Shown: piece after piece, positions 8,645-18,704 of the stretch | How positions within the stretch are numbered: position 1 is the stretch's first letter | How the letters are laid out: every line of letters starts with the position of its first letter | Assembly (NCBI GenBank): GCA_029210565.1 | Contig: JARGFQ010000001.1 | Location: 126,656-190,655 of the forward strand | DNA length: 64,000 bases | Reading direction: 5' to 3' | Source: Bacteroidales bacterium | GTDB lineage: Bacteria > Bacteroidota > Bacteroidia > Bacteroidales > VadinHA17 | Program-made: the position numbers and the translations under genes | Notes under the pieces: generated by a model | What the model was told of the DNA's origin: nothing | The model's input: the letters and a program-made list of their open reading frames with translations, nothing else | Database searches by the model: none

Positions 8645-11014
8645 ATGAAAATGACAGAGAGAGTGATGAGACTCAGGGAACAGAGCCTTAATGCGACTGA
8701 GACCTTAACAGCCGAGAGGGCGCAGCTGATCACGCGGTTTTATTCCAGTCGTGAGGCAGTAGGCCTCTCTGCACCTTTGCTCAGGGCACGGGCTTTTGAG
8801 TACCTGCTCCAGAACAAGGCCATCTGCATTAACGAGGGCGAATTGATAGTGGGAGAGCGAGGTCCCGCACCAAAGGCCACACCCACATACCCTGAGATCA
8901 GCCTGCACTCGATGCAGGATCTTGAGATCCTTGACGGCCGCGAGAAAGTCAGCTTCAGGGTTGATGATGAGGTTAAAAGGATCTACAGTGAGGAGATCAT
9001 CCCGTTCTGGAAGGGACGCAGCAATCGTGACCGTATTATGGAGCGCATGACTCCCGGGTGGCTTGCAGCCTATAAGGCAGGTATCTTCACCGAGTTCCAG
9101 GAACAGAGGGCTCCGGGTCACACTGTGCTGGGATACAAGATGTTTCTTACGGGCTTCCTGGACCTTAAGAGGGAGATAGCTGATGCTGTTGCCAGCCTCG
9201 ATTTCCGCAATGACCCGCAGGCCTATGACCGCAACGAGGAGCTTAAGGCAATGGAGATAGCCTGTGATGCCATAATCATGTATGCAGGCAGGCATGCCGA
9301 TGCCCTGGAGGCACTTGCGGCAGAAGAGAAGGATGAAGAGCGCCGCGGGGAGCTGAAGGGTATGGCGGCCTTATGCCGCCGGGTGCCGGCACATGCACCC
9401 CGGACCTTCCACGAGATGCTGCAGCATTACTGGTTCATTCACCTGGGTGTGGTCACCGAGCTCAACCCGTGGGACTCATTCAATCCCGGCCGCCTCGACC
9501 AGCATCTCTGGCCTGTCTATAAAGAGGGAATCGAATCAGGAATCCTCACCCCAGAGGAGGCATACGAGCTCCTGGGCTGCTTCTGGGTCAAATTCAACAA
9601 CCATCCTTCACCTCCCAAGATGGGTGTCACAGCACAGGAGAGTAACACCTACACCGACTTCTGCCTGATAAACCTCGGGGGAGTGAAACCTGACGGCAGC
9701 GATGCCGTCAACGGCATGACCTGCATTCTTCTTGATGTGATCCGGGAGATGAGGATACTGCAACCCGGCTCAATGATACAGGTGAGCCGGAAGAACCCCG
9801 ATCTCTTTATCCACAAGGCGCTGGATATTATCAGGACAGGCTTCGGGCAGCCCTCGGTATTCAACACCGAGGCTATCATACAGGAGCTTCTCGGACAGGG
9901 CAAGAGCATAGTCGACGCACGTAACGGAGGGGCCTCGGGCTGCGTTGAGACTGGCGCCTTCGGCACAGAATGCTACTGGCTGACAGGCTATTTTAACCTG
10001 GTAAAGATACTGGAGGTCACACTGAACAACGGTTTCGATACCCGTACCGGAGTGCTGGTCGGACTCAACACAGGCGACCCATCGACATTCAGCTCCTTTG
10101 ACGATCTCATGCTGGCATACAGGGAACAGGTAAATCACTTTGCCGACATAAAGATAAGGGGCAACAACATCATTGAAAAGACATTCGCATTCCACCTCCC
10201 GGTGCCCTTCCTGTCACTGCTTCTGGAAGACTGCATAGCCAATGGCAAAGACTACAATGCCGGGGGCGCCAGGTATAATACAACCTATATCCAGGGAGTC
10301 GGTCTGGGCAGCATCACCGATATCCTTACCTCGATAAAGTATAATATCTATGATATGCAGCGCTTCACATGGCAGGAGATGCTGACAGCCCTGAGAAACA
10401 ATTTCGAGGGTGCCGAGGAGATGCAGTATGAGATGATCTACAAAACACCCAAGTACGGCAATGATGATGACTACGCCGATGCGCAGGCTGTGGTGGTCTT
10501 CGAGATTTTCCATGACGCTGTCACCGGCAGACCCACACCCAGGGGAGGCACACATCGTATCAACATGCTGCCTACAACCTCGCATGTCTACTTTGGCAAT
10601 GTGACCGGTGCCACCCCTGACGGCCGCAAGGCCCGGGTGCCTCTGTCCGAAGGAATAAGCCCCTTCCAGGGAGTTGACCGGCAGGGCCCGACGGCAGTGA
10701 TAAACTCAGCTGCAAAGATCGATCATCTGAGAACGGGAGGCACCCTGCTGAACCAGAAGTTCTCCCCGGAGTTCTTTGAGGATGAGGAGAGCTACGGTAA
10801 GCTCATCGCTCTCATCAGAAGTTACTTCAGTCTCAACGGACACCACATGCAGTTCAATGTTGTCAGTGCCGACACTCTGCGTGAAGCACAGAAACATCCG
10901 GAACTGTACCGTGATCTGATAGTACGAGTGGCAGGGTACAGCGACTACTTCAACGACCTGGGAGAAGATCTGCAGAACGAGATTATCAGGCGCACGGGGC
11001 ACGGAGAGATGTGA
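8645..11014 (+). CDS. hypD: Glycyl radical enzyme, trans-4-hydroxy-L-proline dehydratase (HypD)
   Basis: The strong ribosome-binding site GGGAGGGAGG (8626-8635) selects the ATG at 8645, giving 789 residues. The thiyl cysteine is C433 in GASGCVETGAFG and the radical glycine is G764 in RVAGYSDYF. Compared from memory with the Clostridioides difficile HypD active site (H160, D278, S334, D339, F340, C434, E436, Y450, T645, G765), every residue is present with an offset of one: H159, D277, S333, D338, F339, C433, E435, Y449, T644, G764. HypD dehydrates trans-4-hydroxyproline to pyrroline-5-carboxylate. The activase is upstream; no proC homologue is seen nearby. The in-frame ATG at 8624 is upstream of the ribosome-binding site. 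Confidence 0.85.
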   Translation: MKMTERVMRLREQSLNATETLTAERAQLITRFYSSREAVGLSAPLLRARAFEYLLQNKAICINEGELIVGERGPAPKATPTYPEISLHSMQDLEILDGREKVSFRVDDEVKRIYSEEIIPFWKGRSNRDRIMERMTPGWLAAYKAGIFTEFQEQRAPGHTVLGYKMFLTGFLDLKREIADAVASLDFRNDPQAYDRNEELKAMEIACDAIIMYAGRHADALEALAAEEKDEERRGELKGMAALCRRVPAHAPRTFHEMLQHYWFIHLGVVTELNPWDSFNPGRLDQHLWPVYKEGIESGILTPEEAYELLGCFWVKFNNHPSPPKMGVTAQESNTYTDFCLINLGGVKPDGSDAVNGMTCILLDVIREMRILQPGSMIQVSRKNPDLFIHKALDIIRTGFGQPSVFNTEAIIQELLGQGKSIVDARNGGASGCVETGAFGTECYWLTGYFNLVKILEVTLNNGFDTRTGVLVGLNTGDPSTFSSFDDLMLAYREQVNHFADIKIRGNNIIEKTFAFHLPVPFLSLLLEDCIANGKDYNAGGARYNTTYIQGVGLGSITDILTSIKYNIYDMQRFTWQEMLTALRNNFEGAEEMQYEMIYKTPKYGNDDDYADAQAVVVFEIFHDAVTGRPTPRGGTHRINMLPTTSHVYFGNVTGATPDGRKARVPLSEGISPFQGVDRQGPTAVINSAAKIDHLRTGGTLLNQKFSPEFFEDEESYGKLIALIRSYFSLNGHHMQFNVVSADTLREAQKHPELYRDLIVRVAGYSDYFNDLGEDLQNEIIRRTGHGEM

Positions 11015-11201
11015 CCGCCGGTTCGAGGAAGTGGGATAACTTTTCCCTCAGGTTCCCGGAAAACGGAGGACTCTGCTCCCAGACTCCGGAAGCACGCAGA
11101 GATGTGAGTTCGGGAACACAGGGCGTCGTGATCAGAGACTCCCTCTGACAACGTCAGCGTGCCCTCTCTTAAAAGTAATTGTCATTTTTTTGCCTTTCAT
11201 A

Positions 11202-11216
11202 ATTGACATTGTCAAT
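11202..11216. promoter_or_regulatory. Perfect palindrome upstream of the cytidylate-kinase-like gene
   Basis: ATTGACATTGTCAAT has 7-bp arms around a single T. It is followed by a TTTG at 11220-11223 and an AT-rich stretch, so it could be an operator over a promoter for the gene at 11295. No regulator is assigned. The rest of 11015-11200 shows only short weak stems. Confidence 0.3.
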
Positions 11217-11294
11217 AATTTTGACTATATTTTGTAAAATTTTCCACTGCCGCCCTTACAGATTCCATAAGGTCTGTCAGAGGCAGCCAATACC

Positions 11295-11999
11295 GTGGCC
11301 GTGAAAAAGATATTTGATTATTTTGATACGCGCTACAGGGCTGAGATGCTTGGGAGGCCCATCGACCGTACGGGTCCTGTGATAACCGTCTCGCGCCTCA
11401 CCGGGTGTGACGGCAGGGAAGTCGCTGCCGAGCTGGTCGCAAAGCTCAATCTCAGGTTCAATACCAACAAGTGGAAGTGGGTCGACAAGGACATCATCTA
11501 CCATGCAGCCCACGAACTCAGGACTGACACGCACCGTGTGGAGACCTACTACCAGGGATTCGGCATGTCGGATATATCACAGATGATTATGGCCTTCTCC
11601 GGCACCTTCGTTACTGACAGTTCCGTCAAAAAGGCCATAAGGGAGGTGGTGACATCCATAGCCCGTGACGGTTATGCGGTAATAATCGGCAGGGGAGGTG
11701 TGGCCATCACCAGGGAGATGACAAACTCCCTGCATGTCAGGCTGGTGGCGCCGCTCCCATGGCGTATCGATAACGTCATGAAAAAGAAGGAGATGTCAGC
11801 GGAGAAGGCCGAGGATTATATTGTTAAAACCGATGAGAAGAGACATAAACTGATCATCGATTTCCTTGACAACAAACCGCTCTGTCTCGACTATCTCTTT
11901 GATGTTACGCTCAACAGGGGCAGTTTTACAATTGATCAGATCTCTGCCATGATCCTCGACCTGTATGAGACAAAGATGAAGCTCAGAACGATATTTTAA
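11295..11999 (+). CDS. Cytidylate kinase-like family protein
   Basis: A 234-residue P-loop kinase-fold protein of the cytidylate-kinase-like (AAA_26) family, with the nucleotide-binding segment GPVITVSRLTGCDGREVA at residues 28-45 and the core IARDGYAVIIGRGGVAI. This family resembles Cmk but its substrate is usually unproven. There is no ATG before the P-loop except at 11346; GTG codons at 11295 and 11301 are the likely starts because the N-terminal helix KKIFDYFDTRY precedes the conserved core in the same frame. It ends in a strong convergent terminator shared with malic enzyme. Confidence 0.8.
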   Translation: MAVKKIFDYFDTRYRAEMLGRPIDRTGPVITVSRLTGCDGREVAAELVAKLNLRFNTNKWKWVDKDIIYHAAHELRTDTHRVETYYQGFGMSDISQMIMAFSGTFVTDSSVKKAIREVVTSIARDGYAVIIGRGGVAITREMTNSLHVRLVAPLPWRIDNVMKKKEMSAEKAEDYIVKTDEKRHKLIIDFLDNKPLCLDYLFDVTLNRGSFTIDQISAMILDLYETKMKLRTIF

Positions 12000-12059
12000 C
12001 ACTGTGCTTTTTTAAGAGTTTGGGTACAGTTATGTGGTTGGTTTAGTGAAGAGGGTAAG

Positions 12060-12094
12060 AAGAGGGCCGGTGCGCAACAGCCACCGGCCCTCTT
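12060..12094. terminator. Bidirectional terminator between cytidylate-kinase-like and malic enzyme genes
   Basis: A 13-bp perfect stem (AAGAGGGCCGGTG at 12060-12072 with CACCGGCCCTCTT at 12082-12094) and a 9-base loop, flanked by T-rich sequence on one side and A-rich on the other, 11 bases past the malic enzyme stop. Confidence 0.8.
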
Positions 12095-12104
12095 TGGCTT
12101 CTGG

Positions 12105-13412
12105 TCACAGACAGCTTATGTCTGCAATCCGTTTTATGTGATCCGAGGTACGCCTGTCGAGCGACCTCTCATACTCATCCCAGTCATCAATCTTCAGCCT
12201 TGCAACACCAGTCTCGATCGCTGCCCTGGCAACGGCTGAGGCTACCCTTGATATAAGCCTCGGATCCATAGGCTTGGGAATGATATAATCCGTGCCGAAC
12301 TCCAGTGAGGGGAGCCCGTAAGCCTTAAGGACAACATCCGGCACAGGCTCCCTGGCAATCGCCGCCAGTGCCTTGGTGGCTGCAAGCTTCATCTCTTCAT
12401 TTATAGATGTGGCCCTGACATCAAGAGCACCGCGGAAGATGAACGGGAAACCCAGTACGTTGTTGATCTGGTTGGGATAGTCTGACCTGCCGGTGGCAAA
12501 GATCAGATCATCACGCGTGGCCATAGCATCCTCATAACTTATCTCCGGGTTGGGATTGGCCATGGCGAAGACGATAGGATGCGGCGCCATGGTGCTGAGC
12601 ATCTCCCCGGTCAGCATATTCGCCACTGAGAGACCGAGGAAGAGATCGGCCTCCTTCACTGCTTCCGCCAGGGTGTTGATATCGCGGTCTGTAACCCACT
12701 CCTGCTTGTATTTGTTGAGATCTTTCCTGCCTCTGTTGATCACACCCTTGCTGTCAACCATGATCAGATTCTCCTTCGGCACTCCAAGTGCCACATAGAG
12801 ACGTGAGCATGAATTGGCTGCTGCTCCGGCACCGCAGACAACAACCTTTATATCACTTATATCCTTGCCGTTGATCTCCAGCGCATTGAGCAGTCCTGCC
12901 GCTGAAATGATCGCAGTACCGTGCTGATCATCATGAAAAACCGGTATGTCAAGCATCGCCTTCAGCCTGGTCTCCACCTCAAAACATTCGGGAGCCTTGA
13001 TATCTTCGAGATTGATCCCTCCGAAAGTGGGGGCTATCTTGGCACATATCTCGATAAGCTTGTCGGGATCCTTCTCATCAACCTCAATGTCAAATACATC
13101 GACGTCGGCAAAGACCTTGAAGAGAAGTCCCTTGCCCTCCATCACCGGCTTGCCGGCAAGAGCCCCGATGTCACCGAGCCCGAGCACGGCAGTGCCGTTG
13201 GAGATGACAGCCACAAGATTGGCCTTGGCCGTATACTGGTAGGCATCATCCGGGTTCTTCTCAATCTCAAGACATGGGTAGGCAACACCCGGCGTGTAGG
13301 CCAGGCTTAGATCAAACTGTGTACAGTACGGCTTGGTGGGTATCACCTCCACCTTGCCCTTGCGTCCGCTGCTGTGATACAACAGTGCATCCTCCTTTGT
13401 GGCTTTTGGCAT
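12105..13412 (-). CDS. NAD(P)-dependent malic enzyme (short form)
   Basis: A 435-residue malic enzyme, decarboxylating malate to pyruvate with NAD(P) reduction. The malic domain shows [12 protein letters not shown] and [19 protein letters not shown]; the metal-binding acidic pair sits in [17 protein letters not shown], and [16 protein letters not shown] is the family signature. The Rossmann loop is [12 protein letters not shown]. It lacks the C-terminal phosphotransacetylase-like domain of the long bacterial form. Monocistronic, with its own terminator. Cofactor preference cannot be read from the sequence. Confidence 0.95.
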   Translation of the reverse strand: MPKATKEDALLYHSSGRKGKVEVIPTKPYCTQFDLSLAYTPGVAYPCLEIEKNPDDAYQYTAKANLVAVISNGTAVLGLGDIGALAGKPVMEGKGLLFKVFADVDVFDIEVDEKDPDKLIEICAKIAPTFGGINLEDIKAPECFEVETRLKAMLDIPVFHDDQHGTAIISAAGLLNALEINGKDISDIKVVVCGAGAAANSCSRLYVALGVPKENLIMVDSKGVINRGRKDLNKYKQEWVTDRDINTLAEAVKEADLFLGLSVANMLTGEMLSTMAPHPIVFAMANPNPEISYEDAMATRDDLIFATGRSDYPNQINNVLGFPFIFRGALDVRATSINEEMKLAATKALAAIAREPVPDVVLKAYGLPSLEFGTDYIIPKPMDPRLISRVASAVARAAIETGVARLKIDDWDEYERSLDRRTSDHIKRIADISCL

Positions 13413-13585
13413 AGCAGAAAAAAGTTTGATTATGAACGGTTAGGAAATAGGGATTAACATCACGAATTTAACACAATTCCACGATTGCTCCTATTTTTTG
13501 AAAATAATAAACTCAATTCACTTTGTGCTCTTTAGAAAAATAGATATTTTCAACGCTTTAAACAGGACCTGACCAATTTCATGCC

Positions 13586-14530
13586 ATGAACCCTATGCTA
13601 CAGAACATTGCGATCGGTGTTGATATAGGTGGCAGCCATATCACCGCTGTTGCCGTTGATATGGAGAAACACCGCATCATTGAAGCCTCACGCGCCTCAG
13701 ACCCCGTTGACAACAAGGCTGAGGCCGATGAGATACTGAAGGTATGGAACGACACCCTGCGTAAGGTGCTGAAGGGTATGCAAATATTCAACCTCCGGGG
13801 AATAGGCTTTGCCATGCCCGGGCCGTTTGACTATGTCAACGGTATCTGCCTCATCAGGGGCGTGCCCAAATATGAAAAGCTCTACGGCATCAACGTTGGA
13901 AAGGCAGTCAGCTCAGCACTGGGGTTGCCATGCGACTGCCGCGTACGCTTCATGAATGATGCCAGCTCCTTTGCCGTTGGCGAGGCCTGGGCCGGTAAGG
14001 CAGCAGGCTTCGAAAAAATGATGGCTATCACCCTTGGCACGGGATTCGGTTCAGCCTTCCTCAGTGACCGTATTCCGGTGGTTGAGGGAGAGAGAGTCCC
14101 GAAAATGGGATGCGTATATCATCTTCCCTTCGGCAACGGCATAGCCGACGATTACTTTTCAACACGCTGGTTCACATCCAGATACAAAGAGGTTGCTGGC
14201 CTGGTGGCGAAAGGAGTGAAGGAGATTGCAGTGGCAGCGGAGAGTGATCCCGCGGTCCGCGATATCTTCAGTGAGTTCGGCACAAACCTGGGAGTCTTTC
14301 TGGCACCCTGGCTGAAACGATTTGGCGCAGAAATACTTGTAGCCGGAGGCAACATATCACATGCATGGGAACTCTTCGGAGAGACCTTTGAGAGTGAACT
14401 GAAGAAGGAAGGATGTAGTCCTCAGGTAGCCATCTCCGAACTGAAGGAAGATGCCGCACTGCTGGGCAGCGCCTATCTCCATGATGAGGAATTCTGGAAG
14501 GCTGTCCAGCCTGCTCTCCGTTTAATGTAA
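13586..14530 (+). CDS. ROK-family sugar kinase
   Basis: A 314-residue ROK kinase. The N-terminal phosphate loop is IGVDIGGSHITAVAVD (residues 10-25), the catalytic Asp lies in RFMNDASSFAVGEA, and ITLGTGFGSAF is the second phosphate loop. The usual ROK zinc motif CXCGXXGC is absent: at that place the protein reads KMGCVYHLPFGNG. Phosphorylation of glucose or a related hexose is likely but not proven. It lies 20 bases before an MFS sugar transporter gene, suggesting uptake and phosphorylation of one sugar. Confidence 0.85.
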   Translation: MNPMLQNIAIGVDIGGSHITAVAVDMEKHRIIEASRASDPVDNKAEADEILKVWNDTLRKVLKGMQIFNLRGIGFAMPGPFDYVNGICLIRGVPKYEKLYGINVGKAVSSALGLPCDCRVRFMNDASSFAVGEAWAGKAAGFEKMMAITLGTGFGSAFLSDRIPVVEGERVPKMGCVYHLPFGNGIADDYFSTRWFTSRYKEVAGLVAKGVKEIAVAAESDPAVRDIFSEFGTNLGVFLAPWLKRFGAEILVAGGNISHAWELFGETFESELKKEGCSPQVAISELKEDAALLGSAYLHDEEFWKAVQPALRLM

Positions 14531-14550
14531 GACTGAACAATCCAAAAACA

Positions 14551-15723
14551 ATGAATGAGAAAAAAATCGAGATGAGACTGGTGGTGCCGGTGCTCCTCTC
14601 TTTCTTTGTTATGAGCTTTGTCGACCTTGTAGGTATCGGCAAGGACCGCGTGGCCGGTGATCTCGGACTGAGCGACTTCATCCTCGGGCTGATACCCTTT
14701 GCCGCCTTTATCTGGTTCTTCATCCTCTCGGTTCCGGTGGGCATACTGCAGGACAGGGTAGGCAAGAAAACGATGCTCAATATCGGTATGGGAGTGACGG
14801 GAGTGGGGCTGCTGATACCCTTCTTCTTCTATAACTTTGCGACGGTGATTGCCGGGTTTGCCCTACTGGGGATAGGAAACACCATAGTACAGGTCTCGGC
14901 CAACCCCCTGCTTGTTGACGTGGTGCCTGGCAGGCGGGCCTCCAGCTTCCTCAGCTTCTCACAGTTCATCAAGGCCATCGGCTCAATGATAGCTGCTCCC
15001 CTGGCAGCCCTCTTCTTCAGCCGTTTTGGCGACTGGAAGCTGCTATTCCTGGTCTATGGCATCATCTCGTTCCTCAGCGTGCTCTGGCTGAGCAGCGTGA
15101 AGATAGAGGAGACTGTAGCAACGGGAGAGAAAGCTTCCATGGCTTCTGCTTTCAGGCTGCTGGGCAACTCGTATATACTGATGATGGTCATCTCCATCTT
15201 CCTGGTGGTGGGTATCGATGTCGGGTTCAACTACTTCTCCGGCAAGTACCTCGCAACCCGCTTTGGCATTGAGGAGGTGGCAGCACAGTCAGGCCGCAGC
15301 ATCTACTTCCTGGGGCGTATGCTGGGTACCTTCGCCGGCGCACTGATACTTACGAAGCTTGCCTCGACGAAAGGGTTACTTTACAGTGCCCTGCTCTCAA
15401 TAGTTACAATACTCCTTATTATGCTCATCCCAACCGCATCGAAGGCTGTGGCATGGGTCCTGGTGTTCCTTATTGGCCTCGGCGTGGCAAACATCTTCCC
15501 CCTGGTCTTCTCTCTCACGGTCCAGAAATACCCCGAGAGAAGCAATGAGATCTCGGGGCTGATGATGATGGCTATATCGGGAGGTGCTCTCATACCACCG
15601 GTAATGGGGCTGGTGAGCGACCTGATGGGCGTGGTACCCGGCATGGGCGTGCTGCTGCTCTGTGCCGCTTACCTGCTGGCAGTGGCATGGATAATCATCA
15701 GGAAGAAGCTGGTCAACATATGA
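14551..15723 (+). CDS. MFS transporter, sugar permease-like
   Basis: A 390-residue polytopic inner-membrane protein with about 12 hydrophobic segments and the MFS loop 2-3 motif GILQDRVGKKTML (residues 65-77). Overall pattern (early FFVMSFVDLVGIG, GIGNTIVQVSANPLL) resembles the FucP/glucose-galactose branch of MFS. Immediate linkage to a ROK kinase supports monosaccharide import. It ends before a 160-base gap that precedes the sulfatase gene, which may be in the same transcript. Confidence 0.85.
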   Translation: MNEKKIEMRLVVPVLLSFFVMSFVDLVGIGKDRVAGDLGLSDFILGLIPFAAFIWFFILSVPVGILQDRVGKKTMLNIGMGVTGVGLLIPFFFYNFATVIAGFALLGIGNTIVQVSANPLLVDVVPGRRASSFLSFSQFIKAIGSMIAAPLAALFFSRFGDWKLLFLVYGIISFLSVLWLSSVKIEETVATGEKASMASAFRLLGNSYILMMVISIFLVVGIDVGFNYFSGKYLATRFGIEEVAAQSGRSIYFLGRMLGTFAGALILTKLASTKGLLYSALLSIVTILLIMLIPTASKAVAWVLVFLIGLGVANIFPLVFSLTVQKYPERSNEISGLMMMAISGGALIPPVMGLVSDLMGVVPGMGVLLLCAAYLLAVAWIIIRKKLVNI

Positions 15724-15886
15724 TTATCCCGTTTTCACAGGGGCCTCCACCGTTACGCAATGCTGAGTTAACCAATTCAAACAACAGAGATGAAACTTGC
15801 ATGAGCAACAACATACACCAGGAATTGATTATTATGTTTCATGAATGTTCCATCATGCCATTAAAAAAATATTAATAAATAATCTG

Positions 15887-17413
15887 ATGAATAAGCTTTT
15901 AATCCCCTTAGCACTTCTGATGCTCTGGTCATGTACCGGTCAGGAGCCGGTACAGCCCAACATCATCTTCATCATGACTGATGACCATGCCTACCAGGCA
16001 GTGGGTGCGTACGGCAGTGAGATCAACACCACCCCCAACCTTGACCGTATCGCCGATCAGGGAATTATCTTCCGCAACAGCTTTGTCTGCAACTCCATCT
16101 GCGCTCCCAGCAGGGCCGCCCTCCTCACCGGGAAACACAGCCATGCCAATGGTCACCTTGACAACAGGCACAGGTTTGACAGCTCCCAGGTTACCTTCCC
16201 GAAACTGCTCCGTGCAGCCGGTTACCAGACCGCACTGATAGGTAAGTGGCATCTCAAGAGCTACCCTACCGGCTTCGACTACTGGAATATACTGCCGGGA
16301 CAGGGCAGCTACTACAATCCCGACTTCATTGAGATGGGACGCAGGTACAGGGACACCGGCTATACAACAACAATCATAACCGACCTGGCAATTGAGTGGC
16401 TGGGGAAACGCGATACCACCCAACCCTTCTGCCTCATGGTCCACCACAAAGCTCCCCACCGCAACTGGATGCCCGATACGGTCGATTTTGACCTCTATGA
16501 CGACACCCGGTTCCCGGTCCCGGAAAATTTCTTTGACACCTATGAGGGCAGAGAGGCTGCTGCCGCCCAGGAGATGAGCGTCATTAAGGATATGCGCATG
16601 GCTTTTGACCTTAAAATAACAGGATCAGCAGGTGACTCCGCTCCCAGCCATGAAAGAGACTTTATCTGGTATATCAATCACCGCCTGACACCTGAGCAGC
16701 GTGATGCATGGATGAGGGAGTATGACAGCCTCAGCAGGGCATTTGTTGCCGATCCTCCGACAGGCGATTCGCTGGCCATATATAAGCTGAACAGGTACCT
16801 TACTGACTATCTCCGTACGATTGAGTCAGTAGACCGCAATACAGGCAGGCTTCTCGACTACCTTGAGTCGGAAGGACTGCTGAAAAACACGCTCGTGGTT
16901 TATACCTCCGACCAGGGATTTTATCTCGGCGAGCACGGCTGGTTTGACAAGCGCTTCATGTATGAGGAGTCGTTCCGAACCCCTCTAATGATGAGGCTGC
17001 CAGACAACTATTCGGTCAGGGGTGAGGTCACCCAGATGGTGCAGAACATCGATTTTGCACCTACTTTCCTCGATATGGCCGGCATCGAACCTCCTGAAGA
17101 TATCCAGGGTGTCTCCCTGGTACCGCTGCTGAAGGGCTCGAAGCCAAAGAGATGGCGTGATGCGTTGTATTATCACTACTATGAGTATCCGGCGGAACAC
17201 GCAGTGAAGAGACATTACGGTATCAGAACCGACCGATACAAGCTCATTCACTTCTACAATGACATTGACAAATGGGAACTTTACGACCTCGTCAACGATC
17301 CGCACGAGATGAATAACCTCATCGATGACCCTGATTATGACCGGGTGGAGGCGGATCTCAGACAGCGTCTCGATGGCCTGAGAAAACTGTATAACGTCCC
17401 CGACGAAGGATGA
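15887..17413 (+). CDS. Sulfatase, lipoprotein (S1 family)
   Basis: From the ATG at 15887 the protein is 508 residues with a lipoprotein signal (LLMLWSC, Cys 16). The metal-binding start is FIMTDDHA (Asp 32, Asp 33) and the formylglycine precursor is C72 in CAPSR, fitting the CXPSR sulfatase signature, so it needs an anaerobic (radical SAM) sulfatase-maturating enzyme, not seen here. GKWHLKSYP and the late TSDQGFYLGEHGWFDKR complete the active site. It likely removes sulfate from host or algal glycans at the cell surface. It sits one base before the oxidoreductase gene. Confidence 0.93.
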   Translation: MNKLLIPLALLMLWSCTGQEPVQPNIIFIMTDDHAYQAVGAYGSEINTTPNLDRIADQGIIFRNSFVCNSICAPSRAALLTGKHSHANGHLDNRHRFDSSQVTFPKLLRAAGYQTALIGKWHLKSYPTGFDYWNILPGQGSYYNPDFIEMGRRYRDTGYTTTIITDLAIEWLGKRDTTQPFCLMVHHKAPHRNWMPDTVDFDLYDDTRFPVPENFFDTYEGREAAAAQEMSVIKDMRMAFDLKITGSAGDSAPSHERDFIWYINHRLTPEQRDAWMREYDSLSRAFVADPPTGDSLAIYKLNRYLTDYLRTIESVDRNTGRLLDYLESEGLLKNTLVVYTSDQGFYLGEHGWFDKRFMYEESFRTPLMMRLPDNYSVRGEVTQMVQNIDFAPTFLDMAGIEPPEDIQGVSLVPLLKGSKPKRWRDALYYHYYEYPAEHAVKRHYGIRTDRYKLIHFYNDIDKWELYDLVNDPHEMNNLIDDPDYDRVEADLRQRLDGLRKLYNVPDEG

Positions 17414-17414
17414 T

Positions 17415-18683
17415 ATGAGCAACAGCCCGTTAAAGAGAAGGGAATTCCTCCGCAGGGGAGCTGTCGCAGGTGTTGCACTCACCATCGTGCCGAGACATGT
17501 CCTGGGCGGCAGGGGATACACCCCTCCCAGCGACCATCTCACGAAAGGTATCATCGGGGTCGGCGGGATGGGTCTGGGTCACTTCGACTACGAGAATACC
17601 CGCCTCCTGGCAGTATGCGACGTTGATGCCGTCCACCTGAAGAGGGCACTCGACAGGGCCGATGACGGCGTGACCGGGTATCACGATTTCCGGGAGCTGA
17701 TAGCCAGACCTGACATCGATATTGTGCACATAGCCACACCGCCGCACTGGCACGGCATCATAGCAAAGATGGCGGCAGAGGCAGGGAAGGACATTTGGTG
17801 CGAGAAGCCGATGACAAGGACCATAGGAGAGGGTAAAAGACTTGTCGAAGCCGTCAAGGCCAATGGCAGGATGTTCAGGCTCAATACCTGGTTCCGGTTT
17901 ACCGGACAGTTCTACGGGCTTGGCACCACAGTGCTGCCACTGAAGAAGATTGTCAGCAGCGGCGTCCTGGGATGGCCGCTGAAGGTAACCATCAGCGGTG
18001 TCACGGGATATAACTGGAAGTTCTACTGGAGCGGCAGGACTGATTTGCTGCCCGAGCCCGTGCCGGCTGACCTCGACTATGACCTCTGGCTGGGCCCTGC
18101 TCCCTACAGGCCTTACAATAAACTGAGGGTTCACCAGAATTTCAGGGGCTACTGGGATTACGACGGGGGAGGTCTGGGTGATATGGGACAGCATTACATT
18201 GACCCAGTCCAGTACCTCCTTGGCAAGGATGAGACCAGCCCGGTATCGGTTGAGATCGATGCCCCGCAGCAGCACTATGATGCCGTGGGCTCATGGCGAA
18301 GGATCACCTATACATATGATGACGGCTGCCAGATAATACTTGACGGCGAGAACCGCGATCAGGATGCTGCCTACATTGAGGGTCCGTCAGGAAGTATATA
18401 CAAGGGGTTTGTATCGGACATACCACGCATACATGAACTTGTGAAAAACCTGCCTGACCCTGAGCCTCAGATAACCCGGTTCTCGGAATCGGTGAGAAGC
18501 CGCAGGCCTTTTGCTCTCAACGAGAAGAACGGCCACAGGTCCTGCACCATTGTCAACATGGGCGTGGTGGCGCTGAGGCTGGGAAGAAACCTCAGGTTTG
18601 ATCCGGCGGCCCAGAGATTCATTGACGATGAGGCAGCCAATGCCCTCATCGACCAGCCGATGCGAGACGCATGGCATATGTAG
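17415..18683 (+). CDS. Gfo/Idh/MocA-family oxidoreductase, exported
   Basis: A 422-residue NAD(P)-dependent sugar oxidoreductase. The N-terminus RREFLRRGAVAGVALTIVP is a twin-arginine-type signal, so the enzyme is probably exported folded with its cofactor. The Rossmann region contains IIGVGGMGLGH, and WCEKPMTRT holds the catalytic EKP lysine. The C-terminal half has the family's beta-sheet domain with GGGLGDMGQHYIDPV. The ATG follows the sulfatase stop by one base, so the two are translationally coupled. Family members act on sugars or inositols, and some cleave glycosides by redox chemistry; the substrate here is unknown. Confidence 0.9.
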   Translation: MSNSPLKRREFLRRGAVAGVALTIVPRHVLGGRGYTPPSDHLTKGIIGVGGMGLGHFDYENTRLLAVCDVDAVHLKRALDRADDGVTGYHDFRELIARPDIDIVHIATPPHWHGIIAKMAAEAGKDIWCEKPMTRTIGEGKRLVEAVKANGRMFRLNTWFRFTGQFYGLGTTVLPLKKIVSSGVLGWPLKVTISGVTGYNWKFYWSGRTDLLPEPVPADLDYDLWLGPAPYRPYNKLRVHQNFRGYWDYDGGGLGDMGQHYIDPVQYLLGKDETSPVSVEIDAPQQHYDAVGSWRRITYTYDDGCQIILDGENRDQDAAYIEGPSGSIYKGFVSDIPRIHELVKNLPDPEPQITRFSESVRSRRPFALNEKNGHRSCTIVNMGVVALRLGRNLRFDPAAQRFIDDEAANALIDQPMRDAWHM

Positions 18684-18704
18684 GAAAACCTGAAAGGAAC
18701 AGTG

